64,000 nucleotides of DNA from positions 2,819,786-2,883,785 of the forward strand of contig NZ_CP036339.1 in the NCBI RefSeq assembly GCF_007746075.1. Reading direction: 5' to 3'. Position numbers and translations under genes: made by a program. The notes beneath the pieces were generated by a model. It was not told the DNA's origin, did no database searches, and was given only the letters and a program-made list of their open reading frames with translations. Shown in pieces: positions 37,048 to 47,300 of the stretch; position 1 is the stretch's first letter; each line of letters opens with the position of its first letter. Source of the DNA: Lacipirellula limnantheis. Lineage in GTDB: Bacteria; Planctomycetota; Planctomycetia; Pirellulales; Lacipirellulaceae.

Positions 37048-37655
37048 GTCCCACCGCCTAAAGCGCTCAGTTGTGACGCGAGTCGCTTCACGGCGCGTGC
37101 CCAAAGCTTTTGCGCTGCTTCTTCAGAACAATCGAGCGCTTTGCCGACTTCGTCGAACGATAAATGGAGCTCATTGCGCAGTCTGATTGCAAGTTCCTGT
37201 CGCGGCCGAAGCGACCGCAGCGCCGCTTCGAGCCGCTGCTGCTCTTCATGGGCCATGAGCACCCGGCTCGGCGTCTCCTGGTGTGCTGAGACTAGGGCGA
37301 TGTTCCAGCCGGAGAGGTTCGGTTGCCGTTGTTCGCGCGCCAAGTTGCGCTTGTCCGTTCCGCGAAAGCGGCGATTGGCGGTCTGCAGCCGGTGCCGCAG
37401 AATGCTTTGCACCCAGGCAATCAGCTCGCCGCGAGTCGTCCCTTTGAACCCGCCGATCGCTTCGAACGCCCTGAGAAAGGTCTCCTGAACGATATCTGAA
37501 GGACTGACTTTGACCGAGAGACCGGCGTCCAACTGCTGCTCGGCGCGCCGGTGTAAATAGGCTCGCAGGCTGTGAAACAGCTCGTCAATCGCGTCACGAT
37601 CCCCTCGTCGTGCGGCGTCGATGCGCAATTCCCAGGCGTTGGGGGGCGATTCCAT
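37044..37655 (-). CDS. ECF-type RNA polymerase sigma factor
   Basis: 203 residues. Region 2 (about 10-90) includes the conserved DIVQETFLRAFEAIGGF segment, and region 4 (about 140-195) holds RQELAIRLRNELHLSFDEVG with a helix-turn-helix. Between them is a linker of about 40 residues. The gene ends in GTGA, sharing bases with the kinase start, so sigma factor and kinase are translationally coupled. Planctomycetes are known for ECF sigma factors encoded next to Ser/Thr kinases, which may replace classical anti-sigma control. No anti-sigma gene is adjacent. The target promoters are unknown. Confidence 0.9.
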   Translation of the reverse strand: MESPPNAWELRIDAARRGDRDAIDELFHSLRAYLHRRAEQQLDAGLSVKVSPSDIVQETFLRAFEAIGGFKGTTRGELIAWVQSILRHRLQTANRRFRGTDKRNLAREQRQPNLSGWNIALVSAHQETPSRVLMAHEEQQRLEAALRSLRPRQELAIRLRNELHLSFDEVGKALDCSEEAAQKLWARAVKRLASQLSALGGGT

Positions 37656-37970
37656 GAGAAGCTAATGATAAGGCGGAATCGAGCGGCGTGGACGTTGATT
37701 CGGCGACGGGTCTCCTTCCATGACTTTATGCCCAGCTGACGAGAAAAAGTCAAACAAGCCAGTTCGCGCTTGGCGCTGCCATGCTTGAGTCGATTCGCCG
37801 GGCCTCCCAGGGACGGTAGAAAACCACGGCCTTAATCACTCAGTTTCGTCGTCCGCTTTCGCAGATTACGGGGTCTTTATCAGTGGGGAGCTCTGCGTCG
37901 CTCACGCATCACGTCTCTACTTGCCGGTGGGAGGCGTGCCAGACAAAAAACGCGAATACTCATTTAACCC
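37656..37970. other. Intergenic, promoter of the sigma/kinase pair expected
   Basis: About 315 bp with no coding frame. The right side should carry the promoter for the minus-strand sigma factor gene; no clear consensus was read. Confidence 0.4.
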
Positions 37971-38312
37971 ATGCGATTTGACATTCTCTTTACGCGGGGA
38001 CCCCTCGATGGGCTGAGGCTGGACGGCGACACGTCCGATGCCGACGCTGACGGCGAGTTTGCCAGCGAATGCTTTCGTCGCTCTGGCGCCGGATTGGTCG
38101 GCACGCTATTCGAAACCCTCGATCCTCGCTTATCAGCATCGAGCGACGCCGAGCCAACCTAAGTCAAACTGCATCAGTACGAGGTCGAGAGCGCAACTTC
38201 CTACTGCGTCTCAAGCGGCTCGGCACTGGTACCGGTGCACATCGAAGTGAAGGCAGTCTATCAACGGTCATCGATTCATTCCGCATCGCTCGACGAGTGG
38301 CGTCTCTCGTAA
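37971..38312 (+). pseudogene. Small gene interrupted by one in-frame TAA
   Basis: The frame opens MRFDILFTRGPLDGLRLD and reaches a TAA at 38160-38162. The same frame continues VKLHQYEVESATSYCVSSGS then ALVPVHIEVKAVYQ and ends in TAA at 38310-38312. Both halves read as real protein and together fit a small planctomycete hypothetical protein of about 100 residues with an F/Y-TRGPLDGL start and a YEVES strand. A single nonsense codon separates them. The other possibility is that the short 63-residue upper frame is the real product. Confidence 0.45.
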
Positions 38313-38828
38313 AGCAAAACTCCCGTCGCCTCATCGCCCGTCATTCGAGGGTACGCCAATCTAGAGGCGGCAGGACGCATTGGCCGCTGCGATCTGCGGC
38401 ATGTTGGCGCCGTTCAACCCCGAAACCACCATTCGCAACGCCGAAACCTCGCAAGTCGTCATCGCGGTTCTGTCTCATTGTTCCCGGCGATACAGTCCGA
38501 GTGAATTCGTCTGGGCGTCTCATCAATCGTTCAAGGTTTCACTGGTAGTTCCAGGCAGACATGGCCTGATTGAGCGTCCCATTCAGTACTACTAGCTGGG
38601 ATGCCACGGCAGCGCAGATCACGTGCATCAGTGCCTTCTGTTTCTCAGAGAGATTACGCTCCGTTAAATGATCTAGACAAAGTGTATTGAGATCGTCTAT
38701 TGTCGATGTCGCCCATGTGACGTTCCCTTTCCTGCGGCGTCCGAAGTCGATCGCATCAATGTCGAACCGGCGCTCAATTGCGGCAACCCGCGCACAAGCG
38801 ATGAAACGACGTCTGCTGCGGACTCCCG
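38313..38828. other. Intergenic, no gene
   Basis: About 515 bp between the broken small gene and the DUF1501 gene. Short frames lack motifs and ribosome sites. Confidence 0.4.
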
Positions 38829-40280
38829 TTAAGCCAGCAGATCCTTTACGACCGCCGCAGGGTTCACGCCAGTGAGGCGGAAATCGAGCCCCTGCGAGCG
38901 AACGGCAAGTCGCTGGTGGTCGAGGCCCAGTAGATGCAGCAATGTCGCATGCAAGTCGCGGACATGCACGGGGCGGTCCACCGCTCCGAATCCGAACTCA
39001 TCGGTCTCGCCGTAAACCTGTCCCGCCTTGAAGCCGCCGCCGGCGAACCACATCGTGAACGCATCGATATGATGGTTGCGCCCGGTCGACTCGCGCACCT
39101 CCCCCATCGGCGTGCGACCGAACTCGCCGCCCCAGATCACGATCGTTTCCTCGAGCAGACCACGCTGCTTCAGGTCGCGAATCAACGCAGCGCAGGGCTG
39201 GTCGATATCTCGGCACTTTTCCGGAAGATGTTGCTCCAGGTTTTCCGTCGTCCCCCCATGGTGGTCCCAGTTGGTGTCGTATAGCTGCACAAAGCGAACG
39301 CCGCGCTCCACCAGTCGACGCGCTAGCAAGCAGTTGCGGGCGAAACTCGCTTCGGCAGGGTCTTTGATGCCATAGAGATCGAGCGTTGCGCGGCTCTCGC
39401 CGCGAATGTCCATCAAATCCGGAGCGCTGGTTTGCATCTGATAGGCCATTTCGTACGCATTGATGCGCGTCGAGATCTCCTCGTCGCCGGTGTCCGCGAG
39501 CCGCTTCTCGTTTAGCTCCCTCAGCGCGTTGACGAGCATCTGCTGTTGCACTTCGCCGATCGAAGGAGGCGTGGAGAGATTGACGATCGGATCGCCCTGG
39601 CTGCGCAGGGGAACTCCCTGATACGTGGTCGGTAGGATGCCGCTCCCCCAGAGGACGGCGCCGCCGCGCGGGCCGCGCGGGCCGCTTTGCAGAACGACGA
39701 ATCCGGGCAGATTGTGGCATTCGCTACCCAGCCCGTAGGTGATCCACGATCCCATGCTCGGCCGGCCAAACTGGCCGCTTCCCGTATTCATCAACAATTT
39801 AGCCGGCGCGTGATTGAAGAGGTCCGTCTTGCAGGTGGCGACAATGGCGATGTCATCCACGATGCCGGCCGTATGCGGCAGCAAGTCGCTGACCCAGGCC
39901 CCGGACTCGCCATACTGTTTGAACGAGTGTTTCGAGCCAAGCAGGTTGAGTCCATGACTGCTATCCATAAACGCAAACCGCTTGCCCGCGACATAGTTCT
40001 CGGGTATCGGTCGGCCGTTCCACTCAGCGAGCTTTGGCTTGTACTGGAACGTCTCGAGTTGGGAGGGCCCGCCAGCCATGAAGAGGTAAATGACGTTCTT
40101 CGCTTTCGGCGCGAAATGGGGCAGCTTGGGCTCCAACGGATGGCGCAACTTCAAGTCGTCGGCCGCGCTGACTCGACATGCGTCCTCCAGCGCAGCCAGT
40201 GCGATCGCGGCGACTCCGATGGAGCAGCGTTGAAACAAATGCCGCCGCGTGACGCGACGCAGTTGGTGATCAGAATTCAT
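38829..40280 (-). CDS. DUF1501 domain protein (sulfatase-fold, secreted)
   Basis: 483 residues. A twin-arginine-like N-terminus (VTRRHLFQRCSIGVAAIALAAL) is followed by the DUF1501 signature: AKNVIYLFMAGGPSQLETF near 58, PGFVVLQSGPRGPRGG near 195 and IVIWGGEFGRTPMGE near 400, where GEFGRTP is diagnostic. The fold is related to alkaline-phosphatase/sulfatase-like enzymes. Planctomycete genomes encode many DUF1501 proteins directly downstream of PSCyt1/DUF1549 proteins, as here (gap 5 bp). The biochemical role is unknown, though a link to polymer degradation has been proposed. The ATG at 40280 is 5 bp after the partner's stop, implying cotranscription. Confidence 0.93.
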   Translation of the reverse strand: MNSDHQLRRVTRRHLFQRCSIGVAAIALAALEDACRVSAADDLKLRHPLEPKLPHFAPKAKNVIYLFMAGGPSQLETFQYKPKLAEWNGRPIPENYVAGKRFAFMDSSHGLNLLGSKHSFKQYGESGAWVSDLLPHTAGIVDDIAIVATCKTDLFNHAPAKLLMNTGSGQFGRPSMGSWITYGLGSECHNLPGFVVLQSGPRGPRGGAVLWGSGILPTTYQGVPLRSQGDPIVNLSTPPSIGEVQQQMLVNALRELNEKRLADTGDEEISTRINAYEMAYQMQTSAPDLMDIRGESRATLDLYGIKDPAEASFARNCLLARRLVERGVRFVQLYDTNWDHHGGTTENLEQHLPEKCRDIDQPCAALIRDLKQRGLLEETIVIWGGEFGRTPMGEVRESTGRNHHIDAFTMWFAGGGFKAGQVYGETDEFGFGAVDRPVHVRDLHATLLHLLGLDHQRLAVRSQGLDFRLTGVNPAAVVKDLLA

Positions 40281-40285
40281 GGCGT

Positions 40286-42631
40286 TCAGTCACGAGTGAC
40301 GGTTTCGTCGAGATTTAGCAGAGTCCTTGCAGCGGTTAGCGCGTCGAGTCTCTTCAAGACGGCCAGTTCATCAGCTTCCGGCGACCGGGCCAGACAGCGT
40401 CGGAAGGCCGTCTCCAGTCCGTCTTTCTTGATAATCTGTTCGAGCGCGACGGCGAACTCCATAAAGGCGGCATCGTTCATGAGCGTCAGCGCCTGCAGCG
40501 GGGTGTTGCTGCGAATGCGGCGGGTGCAACAGCTGACGCCATCTGGAGCGTCGAACACGTTCAGGAACGGCGGCGGCGATGCGCGGTACGCGAACGTGTA
40601 GAGGCCGCGGCGGTTCTTATCCGCTCCTGGGCTGACCGTCCATTCGCGCGCCACCTGCCCTTGGCTCATTACGCCAGCGGGGATCGGCGGATAAACGGGG
40701 GGCCCGCCCAGTCTAGGCGATAGCAGTCCGCTCGCCGCGAGTCCGACGTCGCGAATGATCTCAGCGTCAAGGCGAATCCGCTGCTGGCGGCCCAACCAGT
40801 AGTTGCGTGGATCCGCGTCGCGAAGTTCCGGCCGATCGGCCGAGCGCTGTCGATACGTATGGGAGGTGATGATGAGGCGATGCATTTCCTTCAGGCTCCA
40901 CTGGCGCTCCATAAACTCGACGGCGAGCCAATCGAGCAGTTCCGGATGGGAAGGCGCGGCGCCTTGCAGCCCGAAGTCATTCTCGGTTTCGACAATCCCG
41001 CGTCCAAAGTATTGCTGCCAGATGCGGTTCACGATGACCCGAGCTGTCAGCGGATTCTGCGGACTGACGATCCAGCGCGCCAAATCGAGTCGGGTGGGCC
41101 GGCCTGATGGCGGTGGGAATGGATGGAGCGCCGCAGGCGTCCCTGGAGCGACTTCCTCACCCGGGCGGGTGAAGTCGCCGTTGATCAGCACGGTCGTTTT
41201 CCGCGGCTGCGGCAACTCCGCCATGACCAGCGTCGTGACGGGACGGTTGAGCGCCTCATCGAGTTCCCAAAGCCGGTCATGGAGCCGACGGAATGACGGG
41301 TCCTCGCCGAACCCCGCGGCGAACAGCGTCCGAGTCTGTTCGCCGGTGCGCCGTTCGGGGGGCAGCGCGAGGATCATTTCGATCTCCGGCGACAGGCCGC
41401 TTTTCATCTCCGGCGTAAGCCCTGATTCCCAGGTGGCAAGCTCGCTGGCACGACTTGCGACGTACGCATGCGCCTGCCGCTCAGCTTCCGCGAATTCGGC
41501 CGTCAGTCGATCGACGTCGACGCCGGGCCCAAAGACCTTCATCGCCGGCTCGTCCTGACTATTGAAAAAGGCAAAGAGTCCGTAGAACTCCCTCTGTTCA
41601 ATCGGGTCGAACTTGTGATCGTGGCACTGCGCGCACCCCACCGTGAGCCCCAGCCAGACCGTGCCGGTCGTCGCCACGCGATCGAAGATGCCGTCGATCC
41701 GGAACTGCTCTTTGTCGATTCCTCCTTCCTCATTGATTTGCGTATTGCGATGGAAGCCAGTAGCGACTTTCTGGCTTTCGGCGGCGCCGGGCAGTAAATC
41801 GCCGGCGAGTTGCTCGATGGTGAACTGATTAAACGGCATGTCGGCGTTCAACGCTTCGATCACCCAGTCCCGATACTTCCAGATCTGCCGCGGCGCATCA
41901 ATCGAGTAGCCATTACTGTCGGCGTAGCGGGCCTGGTCGAGCCACCAGCGTCCCCAACGCTCGCCGTAATGCGGACTTCGCAGGAGTCGATCCACGAGGT
42001 CGTGATAGGCGGCCTCCGCATCGATGGCCGACGCCTCTAGAAACGAATCGACCTCCGCCAAGGTCGGCGGCAGTCCGGTCAGGTCGAGCGATGTCCGACG
42101 GATCAGCGTCGCGGCGTCTGCCAACGGCGACGGAGCGAGTTTTTCCTGATCAAGTCGCGCCTGGATGAATCGATCGATCGGATGATCCGTCCACGAGATC
42201 GGGGGAAGAACAGGTCGTCGGGGAAGCGCCAGCGACCAATGCGCCTCGTACACCGCGCCTTGGTCGATCCACCGGCGCAGCGTCTCCTTCTCGTCTGCGG
42301 TGAGACGTTTGTTGGAATGCGGCGGCGGCATCACTTGATCGTCGTCCGACGACATGATGCGTGCGATTAACTGACTCTTCCCCGAGTCTCCGGCAACCAC
42401 GGCCGCCGCTCCGGCCTGTGCTGACGTCGCGCCTGCGCGAGTATCGAGGCGCAATCCGGCTTCGCGAGCCGAAGCGTCGAAGCCGTGACAAGCGAAGCAA
42501 TTTTCGGAGAGGATCGGTCGCACGTCGCGATTAAAGCGCACCTCGTCCGCGCGAGCTTTCTCCGCCGCGCATAGCGCTCCGCGCTGAACCAGCAAGAGGA
42601 CGGCGAGACTGAGAACCTGGCGTCTCATCAT
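40286..42631 (-). CDS. Planctomycete cytochrome C (PSCyt1), DUF1549/DUF1553 protein
   Basis: 781 residues with a signal peptide (LSLAVLLLVQRGALCAAE). The PSCyt1 domain carries one c-type haem site, CFACH at 45-49 (SENCFACHG), then GLRLDTR and VMPPPHSNKRLTADEKETLR. The DUF1549 domain (about 150-360) includes PIDRFIQARLDQE, DLTGLPPT and RWGRWWLDQARYADSNGY. The DUF1553 domain (about 500-760) includes NPLTARVIVNRIWQQYFGRG and NTPLQALTLMNDAAF. These proteins pair with DUF1501 and probably form an outer-envelope redox or polymer-utilisation unit; the exact role is unknown. The length matches the family. Confidence 0.94.
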   Translation of the reverse strand: MMRRQVLSLAVLLLVQRGALCAAEKARADEVRFNRDVRPILSENCFACHGFDASAREAGLRLDTRAGATSAQAGAAAVVAGDSGKSQLIARIMSSDDDQVMPPPHSNKRLTADEKETLRRWIDQGAVYEAHWSLALPRRPVLPPISWTDHPIDRFIQARLDQEKLAPSPLADAATLIRRTSLDLTGLPPTLAEVDSFLEASAIDAEAAYHDLVDRLLRSPHYGERWGRWWLDQARYADSNGYSIDAPRQIWKYRDWVIEALNADMPFNQFTIEQLAGDLLPGAAESQKVATGFHRNTQINEEGGIDKEQFRIDGIFDRVATTGTVWLGLTVGCAQCHDHKFDPIEQREFYGLFAFFNSQDEPAMKVFGPGVDVDRLTAEFAEAERQAHAYVASRASELATWESGLTPEMKSGLSPEIEMILALPPERRTGEQTRTLFAAGFGEDPSFRRLHDRLWELDEALNRPVTTLVMAELPQPRKTTVLINGDFTRPGEEVAPGTPAALHPFPPPSGRPTRLDLARWIVSPQNPLTARVIVNRIWQQYFGRGIVETENDFGLQGAAPSHPELLDWLAVEFMERQWSLKEMHRLIITSHTYRQRSADRPELRDADPRNYWLGRQQRIRLDAEIIRDVGLAASGLLSPRLGGPPVYPPIPAGVMSQGQVAREWTVSPGADKNRRGLYTFAYRASPPPFLNVFDAPDGVSCCTRRIRSNTPLQALTLMNDAAFMEFAVALEQIIKKDGLETAFRRCLARSPEADELAVLKRLDALTAARTLLNLDETVTRD

Positions 42632-42645
42632 GGCGTGACCACCGA

Positions 42646-43093
42646 CTAAGTCCGGGACGAATATGGATTTATCATACTCGAGCAGTCCTCAAGAAGGCAT
42701 TCCGCCAATCGACAAATCGCCAACCGATCGGTTAGAGCGATGACAAAGCTGCAGCCAGCTTGCACGTCAGGCAGCAGGTGGCTGGAAAACAACAGGCTCA
42801 TGCCCTTGATCATCGTCAAGTCGCGAGCAAGCTCAAGAATCTCCGGTTGTCGTGCAGGAACCACGTGATTGGTCGGCTCGTCGAGAATGGGGAACTTCCC
42901 TAATGGACGACTGCGGACGCGAACTTCAGCCGCTGCTTCACTCCCCTCGAATAAGACTCGACGTTGCGTTACGCGTCTCGCCCAGCCCTGCGAAGCCGGA
43001 CGTCTCATGGGCTCGTTGCAGCGCGTCGGTCAGCCCGATGTCTGTCGGCTCGCCAACGTAGGCGACGAACTCGACCCCTTCGGTATGGGAGAA
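42646..43093 (-). pseudogene. ABC transporter ATPase remnant
   Basis: Three minus-strand frames read in order give the end of an ABC ATPase. Near 43093: FSHTEGVEFVAYVGE, then GFAGLGETRNATSS. After a frame change: SYSRGVKQRLKFASAVVH and a stop (the signature-motif region). After another frame change: ILDEPTNH (Walker B) and ELARDLTMIKGMSLLFSSHL then LPDV (the switch His). No Walker A region is visible. With at least two frameshifts plus a stop it is dead. The permease partner is not present. Confidence 0.7.
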
Positions 43094-43850
43094 TAAGGGC
43101 GATCGACTCAATGGGCGCCAAAAGCGGACGCCGCGCGATGGCGTGCGCGCGAGCATTGATTCATTGCGATCGGCGTGGGCAAACACTGGGAGTGTGTCGA
43201 GAGCCAATCGTTCCGGCGAAGCAGGCGGGAGAAAACTACGGGCCGATGTGAACCACTCTCAGACTCAACGCCGCGCCGTGCGCAGTGCTCGATGAACGAT
43301 GTCCGGGAGGCGGGGTTGTGACAATCACGCCTGCCGTCCGGACTTGGCTGGTTCGCCCCCGTCTTGCGCAGGCCGCCGGAGTATTGCGCCAACCCACTCG
43401 ACGCTCTGGGCGGAGCGAACGACTCCGCAGCAAGCACTCTCTGCGTGCACCAAAGTGTGCTGTGAACCTAAGCGGCAAGAAACCGGCAAGCTTGCGCCGA
43501 CCAGAGGAGCGCAGAGTATTATTCATCGGCAGCGCCGGTACTTCTCCTGCGGCGCGCTGTTCAGCCGGGCGGCGCCGAGGCGTTGATGTTCGACCCTTCA
43601 TCGCCAAGGCCCGCCCGGCGCTTGTCGAGCGCCGTCAACTGTGTGCTGCTTCGATTGCAGCGAAAACGACTTCGCGGCCGGCTACGCCGGGGCCACGCTG
43701 GCCAAGGCGGCCGGCCTTATCCCCCGGATCGCCGCGGGCGAGAGCGACGCCCTGCTTAGTGCCGGAGTGATGCCGCGAGGCATGGCCGACTCTAGCGGAC
43801 GGTTTGAAAGTGCGATCGATCAGAGGCGACGCCAAAGCCATAGGCCGTCG
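43094..43850. other. Decayed region, no gene recognised
   Basis: Frames occur on both strands but none holds a clear motif. One plus frame begins VTITPAVRTWL, faintly like the start of IS66 accessory proteins, and 43641-43810 (plus) reads AGYAGATLAKAAGLIPRIAA then GESDALLSAG, which looks protein-like but unassigned. Likely eroded insertion DNA. Confidence 0.35.
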
Positions 43851-44348
43851 CTACGATTGCTTGGCGATGCCGCGAGACGTCCGCCACCTGTGATACTCCG
43901 TGTGAAGCAACCGCTGTGGCCATTCGCGGTACCACGGCGTCCCCGTGCGGCGTTCGCGTTCGCGCTCGCTTAGTGCATACCGCTTCACCTTATCCTGACC
44001 AACGAACACTGGACGGTTGGTGCCGATCTCATCATGCCGCGCGCAGATGGGCGCAGCTGCTTCGTCCGATAACGGGACGACGTCGAAGTCATTCGTGCCA
44101 AACTTGCACTCGTCCGGCCGGACCGTTGCGATCGCTCGGGTAACGCTGCGACGAGCGCGGGAAGTCCAACGGGCCGCAGATGCGACGTTCACTAAGGCGG
44201 TAAGCGGTTTGCCTCGTGCTGCTAGGAGGGCGGTCCACTTCTGCTGACCCAATCCGGACCGGAGCCGCCTCCGCCTCCGTGGTCCGTTCCAACGGTCAAT
44301 CTGTCCGACTTCATCAGCAATGGCAATGTAATTCGCGGAAGCCTCCAT
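43851..44348 (-). CDS. Hypothetical protein after the metal efflux gene
   Basis: 165 residues starting 14 bp after the stop of the cusA-like gene on the same strand. The sequence shows no recognised domain; it is Arg-rich, and the second half (TGTPWYREWPQRLLHTEYHR) reads somewhat protein-like. Codon use is less biased than in the neighbouring efflux genes, so it may be a remnant or chance frame. Confidence 0.3.
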   Translation of the reverse strand: MEASANYIAIADEVGQIDRWNGPRRRRRLRSGLGQQKWTALLAARGKPLTALVNVASAARWTSRARRSVTRAIATVRPDECKFGTNDFDVVPLSDEAAAPICARHDEIGTNRPVFVGQDKVKRYALSERERERRTGTPWYREWPQRLLHTEYHRWRTSRGIAKQS

Positions 44349-44362
44349 GGCGTGCCTCTGCC

Positions 44363-47300
44363 CTAGTCGTCAGACTCACTGCCTATCAAGTCATCCGTTG
44401 TCGTCTTGGGCGCAAACCAGGGGTAAATTGCCGGCACCACAAGACTCGTCAGCAGCGTGCTAGTAATTAGGCCTCCGATCACGACGGTCGCAAGCGGGCG
44501 CTGCATTTCGGCGCCGTCGCCGTTTGACAGCGCCATGGGAATGAACCCAAAACTCGCGACCATCGCCGTCATCAAAACAGGTCGAAGCCGTGAAAGGGCC
44601 GTCTGTCGAGTCACTTCGCGCAAAGGCAACCCGCTCCGTCGCGCATGTTCGGCCGCGCTCACCCAGACCAATCCATTGAGCACGGCGACGCCGAAGAGGG
44701 CGATGAATCCAACTCCAGCGGAGATGCTGAACGGCATGCCGCGCAGGAACAATGCGAAGATGCCTCCACTGGCAGCCATCGGCACGGCCAGAAAGATCAG
44801 CAGTGCCAGCGAAACCGACCGAAAACTTGTATGCAGCAGTAGGAAAATCAACAGCAATACCACCGGCGTGATCAGCGCCAGTCGTCGGCTCGCCGTTTGG
44901 AGATTCTCGAAGTCGCCGCCCCACCGGATCTCGTATCCGCGCGGAAGGTCCACCTTAGTTGCGACCGCCGCCTGAGCGTCGCCGACGAAACTCGCCACAT
45001 CACGGCCGCGCACATTGGCGGCGATGAAGGTGCGCCGGCGGATCGCGTCGTGTTCGACGCTTGCAGGAGTTTCCGCGACGAGGATATCGGCAAGTTCCCC
45101 CAGCGGAATAGTTCTTCCTCCAGCCTGGCCGACCGGCAATTGCTCCAGCATTCCAATCTCCTCGCGCCACGCCGCCGGCACGCGAACGACGATCGGAATT
45201 CGAGCGCGGCCCTCCATTACCAGGCCGACCTTTCGCCCCCCCAAGGCTTCGATGACGTCGAACACTTTAGAGGCGTCGATGCCATACCGTGCGAGGGCGT
45301 CCCGGCGCGGGAGAATCGTCAACGTTTGCAGATTGGCTTGAAAGTCGGCCTTTACATCAGCGGCCCCCGGCACGTCCTGCAGCACCCGTTCGATCTCTTT
45401 CGATTTTTTCGCCAGCACGTCAAGGTCGTCTCCGTAGAGGAGCACGGCGACATCCGATTTGACTCCCGCCACAAGTTCGTCGACTCGCATTTCGATCGGC
45501 TGCGTGAACCCAAACGCCACGCCGACGATGTTTTCTTTGAGTACGGCCGCCATTTCTGCGATCAGCTCGTCTCGCGTCATTCCCGGACGCCACTTGTCGT
45601 GAGAGTGAAGAATCACCCAGACGTCAGTCTGATGGACGCCCATCACGTCATTGGCTATTTCTGGCCGTCCTGTTTTGCAGAACACGGTGCGGACTTCAGG
45701 GAACTTGAGAAGCAGCCGTTCGATTTGGGTTCCCATTTCCGTCGCGCCCTCGATCGTGGCGCTGGGGAGACGCACCGCTTCGATCAGCAGATCTCCTTCC
45801 TCAAGCCGCGGCATGAATTCGGCTCCCAAGTTCATGGCGACCGGAATGCTAAGCATGAACACGATCAATGCGCTGGCCGTCGTCATGACGGGACGTGAAA
45901 TGGCCGCTCTCACCATGGGTCGATAGACGACCTTGATCATCCGCACGAGCCACACGTCATGATCCTTGATCGAACGGGGCAGGGCGATCGACGCCAGCGC
46001 CGGCATCAACGTCATGGAAAGGATGAGGGAGCCCAATAGCGCAAACAGAACCGTCAGCGCCATTGGCCGAAAAAGCTTGCCTTCGGTGCCCTGCAGCATC
46101 AGCACCGGCAGGTAGACGACGGCGATAATCAATTCCCCGAACATCGTCGGTTTGCGGACTTCAATCGAGGCGTCGCGAATGACCTCCAGACGCGATCGCA
46201 CGCCTCGGTTTTCCGCTAGCCGAAGGATGCAATTCTCCACCATGATGACCGACGAGTCGACGATCAACCCGAAGTCGATGGCTCCCAGACTCATCAAACT
46301 CGCCGAGATGGCCGTCGCGTACATGAGATTGGCGGCGAAGAGCATCGACAGCGGGATCGCGAGCGCCACAATCAGGCCGGCTCGAACGCTTCCTAGCATG
46401 ACCAAGAGCACTAGGATGACCAGGGCGCCCCCTTCCAGCAGATTCCGGACGACCGTGTGCAGCGTCCTGCCGATTAACGCCGAGCGGTCGTAAGTGATCT
46501 CCAGTGAGACGCCCGAGGGGAGAACTGACTCGATGGCCTTCAAGCGTTCCTTCACGCGCGCGACAACGTCGCGAGAATTCTCGCCGATCAACATCATCAC
46601 CATGCCCGTCACTGCCTCGCCCCGCGCGTCGCGAGTCACCGCTCCCTGCCGCGTCATTGGCGAGATCTCAACATCGGCGAGGTCGCGAAGCAGTATCGAG
46701 TGTCCCTGATCGGTGCGTCGAATGACGACGTTGAGGATGTCCTCTCGGCTCTTCAATAACGCCTCTCCGCGAATGAACCGCTGTTCGCCATGGTGCACAA
46801 CGTAGCCGCCGCCGATCGAGCCGTTGTTTTCCTCCAAGCGGCGAAAGATCTCGTCCAGCGTGACGTCGTTGCTCGCCAAACGATCCGGGTCGGGTCGAAC
46901 TTCAAACGTTTTGTAGGCTCCTCCGTGCGAATTGATCTCCGTCACGCCGGCGACTTCACGCAGTTTCGGCGCAATCTCCCATTCCAGAATCGTTCGCAGC
47001 TGCATCGACGAGTAGTTCTCGCACCGCACTTCGAACTGCAGGATCTCTCCGAGAGCGGTGGTGAGCGGACCCATCTCGGGCGTCCCGTATCCGGCCGGAA
47101 TCGCGGCTGCCGCCACAGGCAATCGCTCTGAGACTAACTGACGGGCTCGGTACAGGTCGGCCCCTTCCTCGAAGACAATGGTCACGACGGAGATGCCGAA
47201 CTTGGAAACGCTACGTAGCTCTTCCACGTCGGGAAGCCCGCTCATCGTCGATTCGACAGGGTAGGTGACGTAGCGTTCCACTTCGACGGGCGACAGCGAG

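Noticed and set aside
43285-43770. Plus-strand frame with a faint IS66 TnpB-like start
   Set aside because: Only about ten residues resemble the family; the rest has no similarity, so no mobile-element call is made.
44897-45898. 333-codon plus-strand open frame
   Set aside because: Antisense to the heavy-metal RND pump; no recognised domain.
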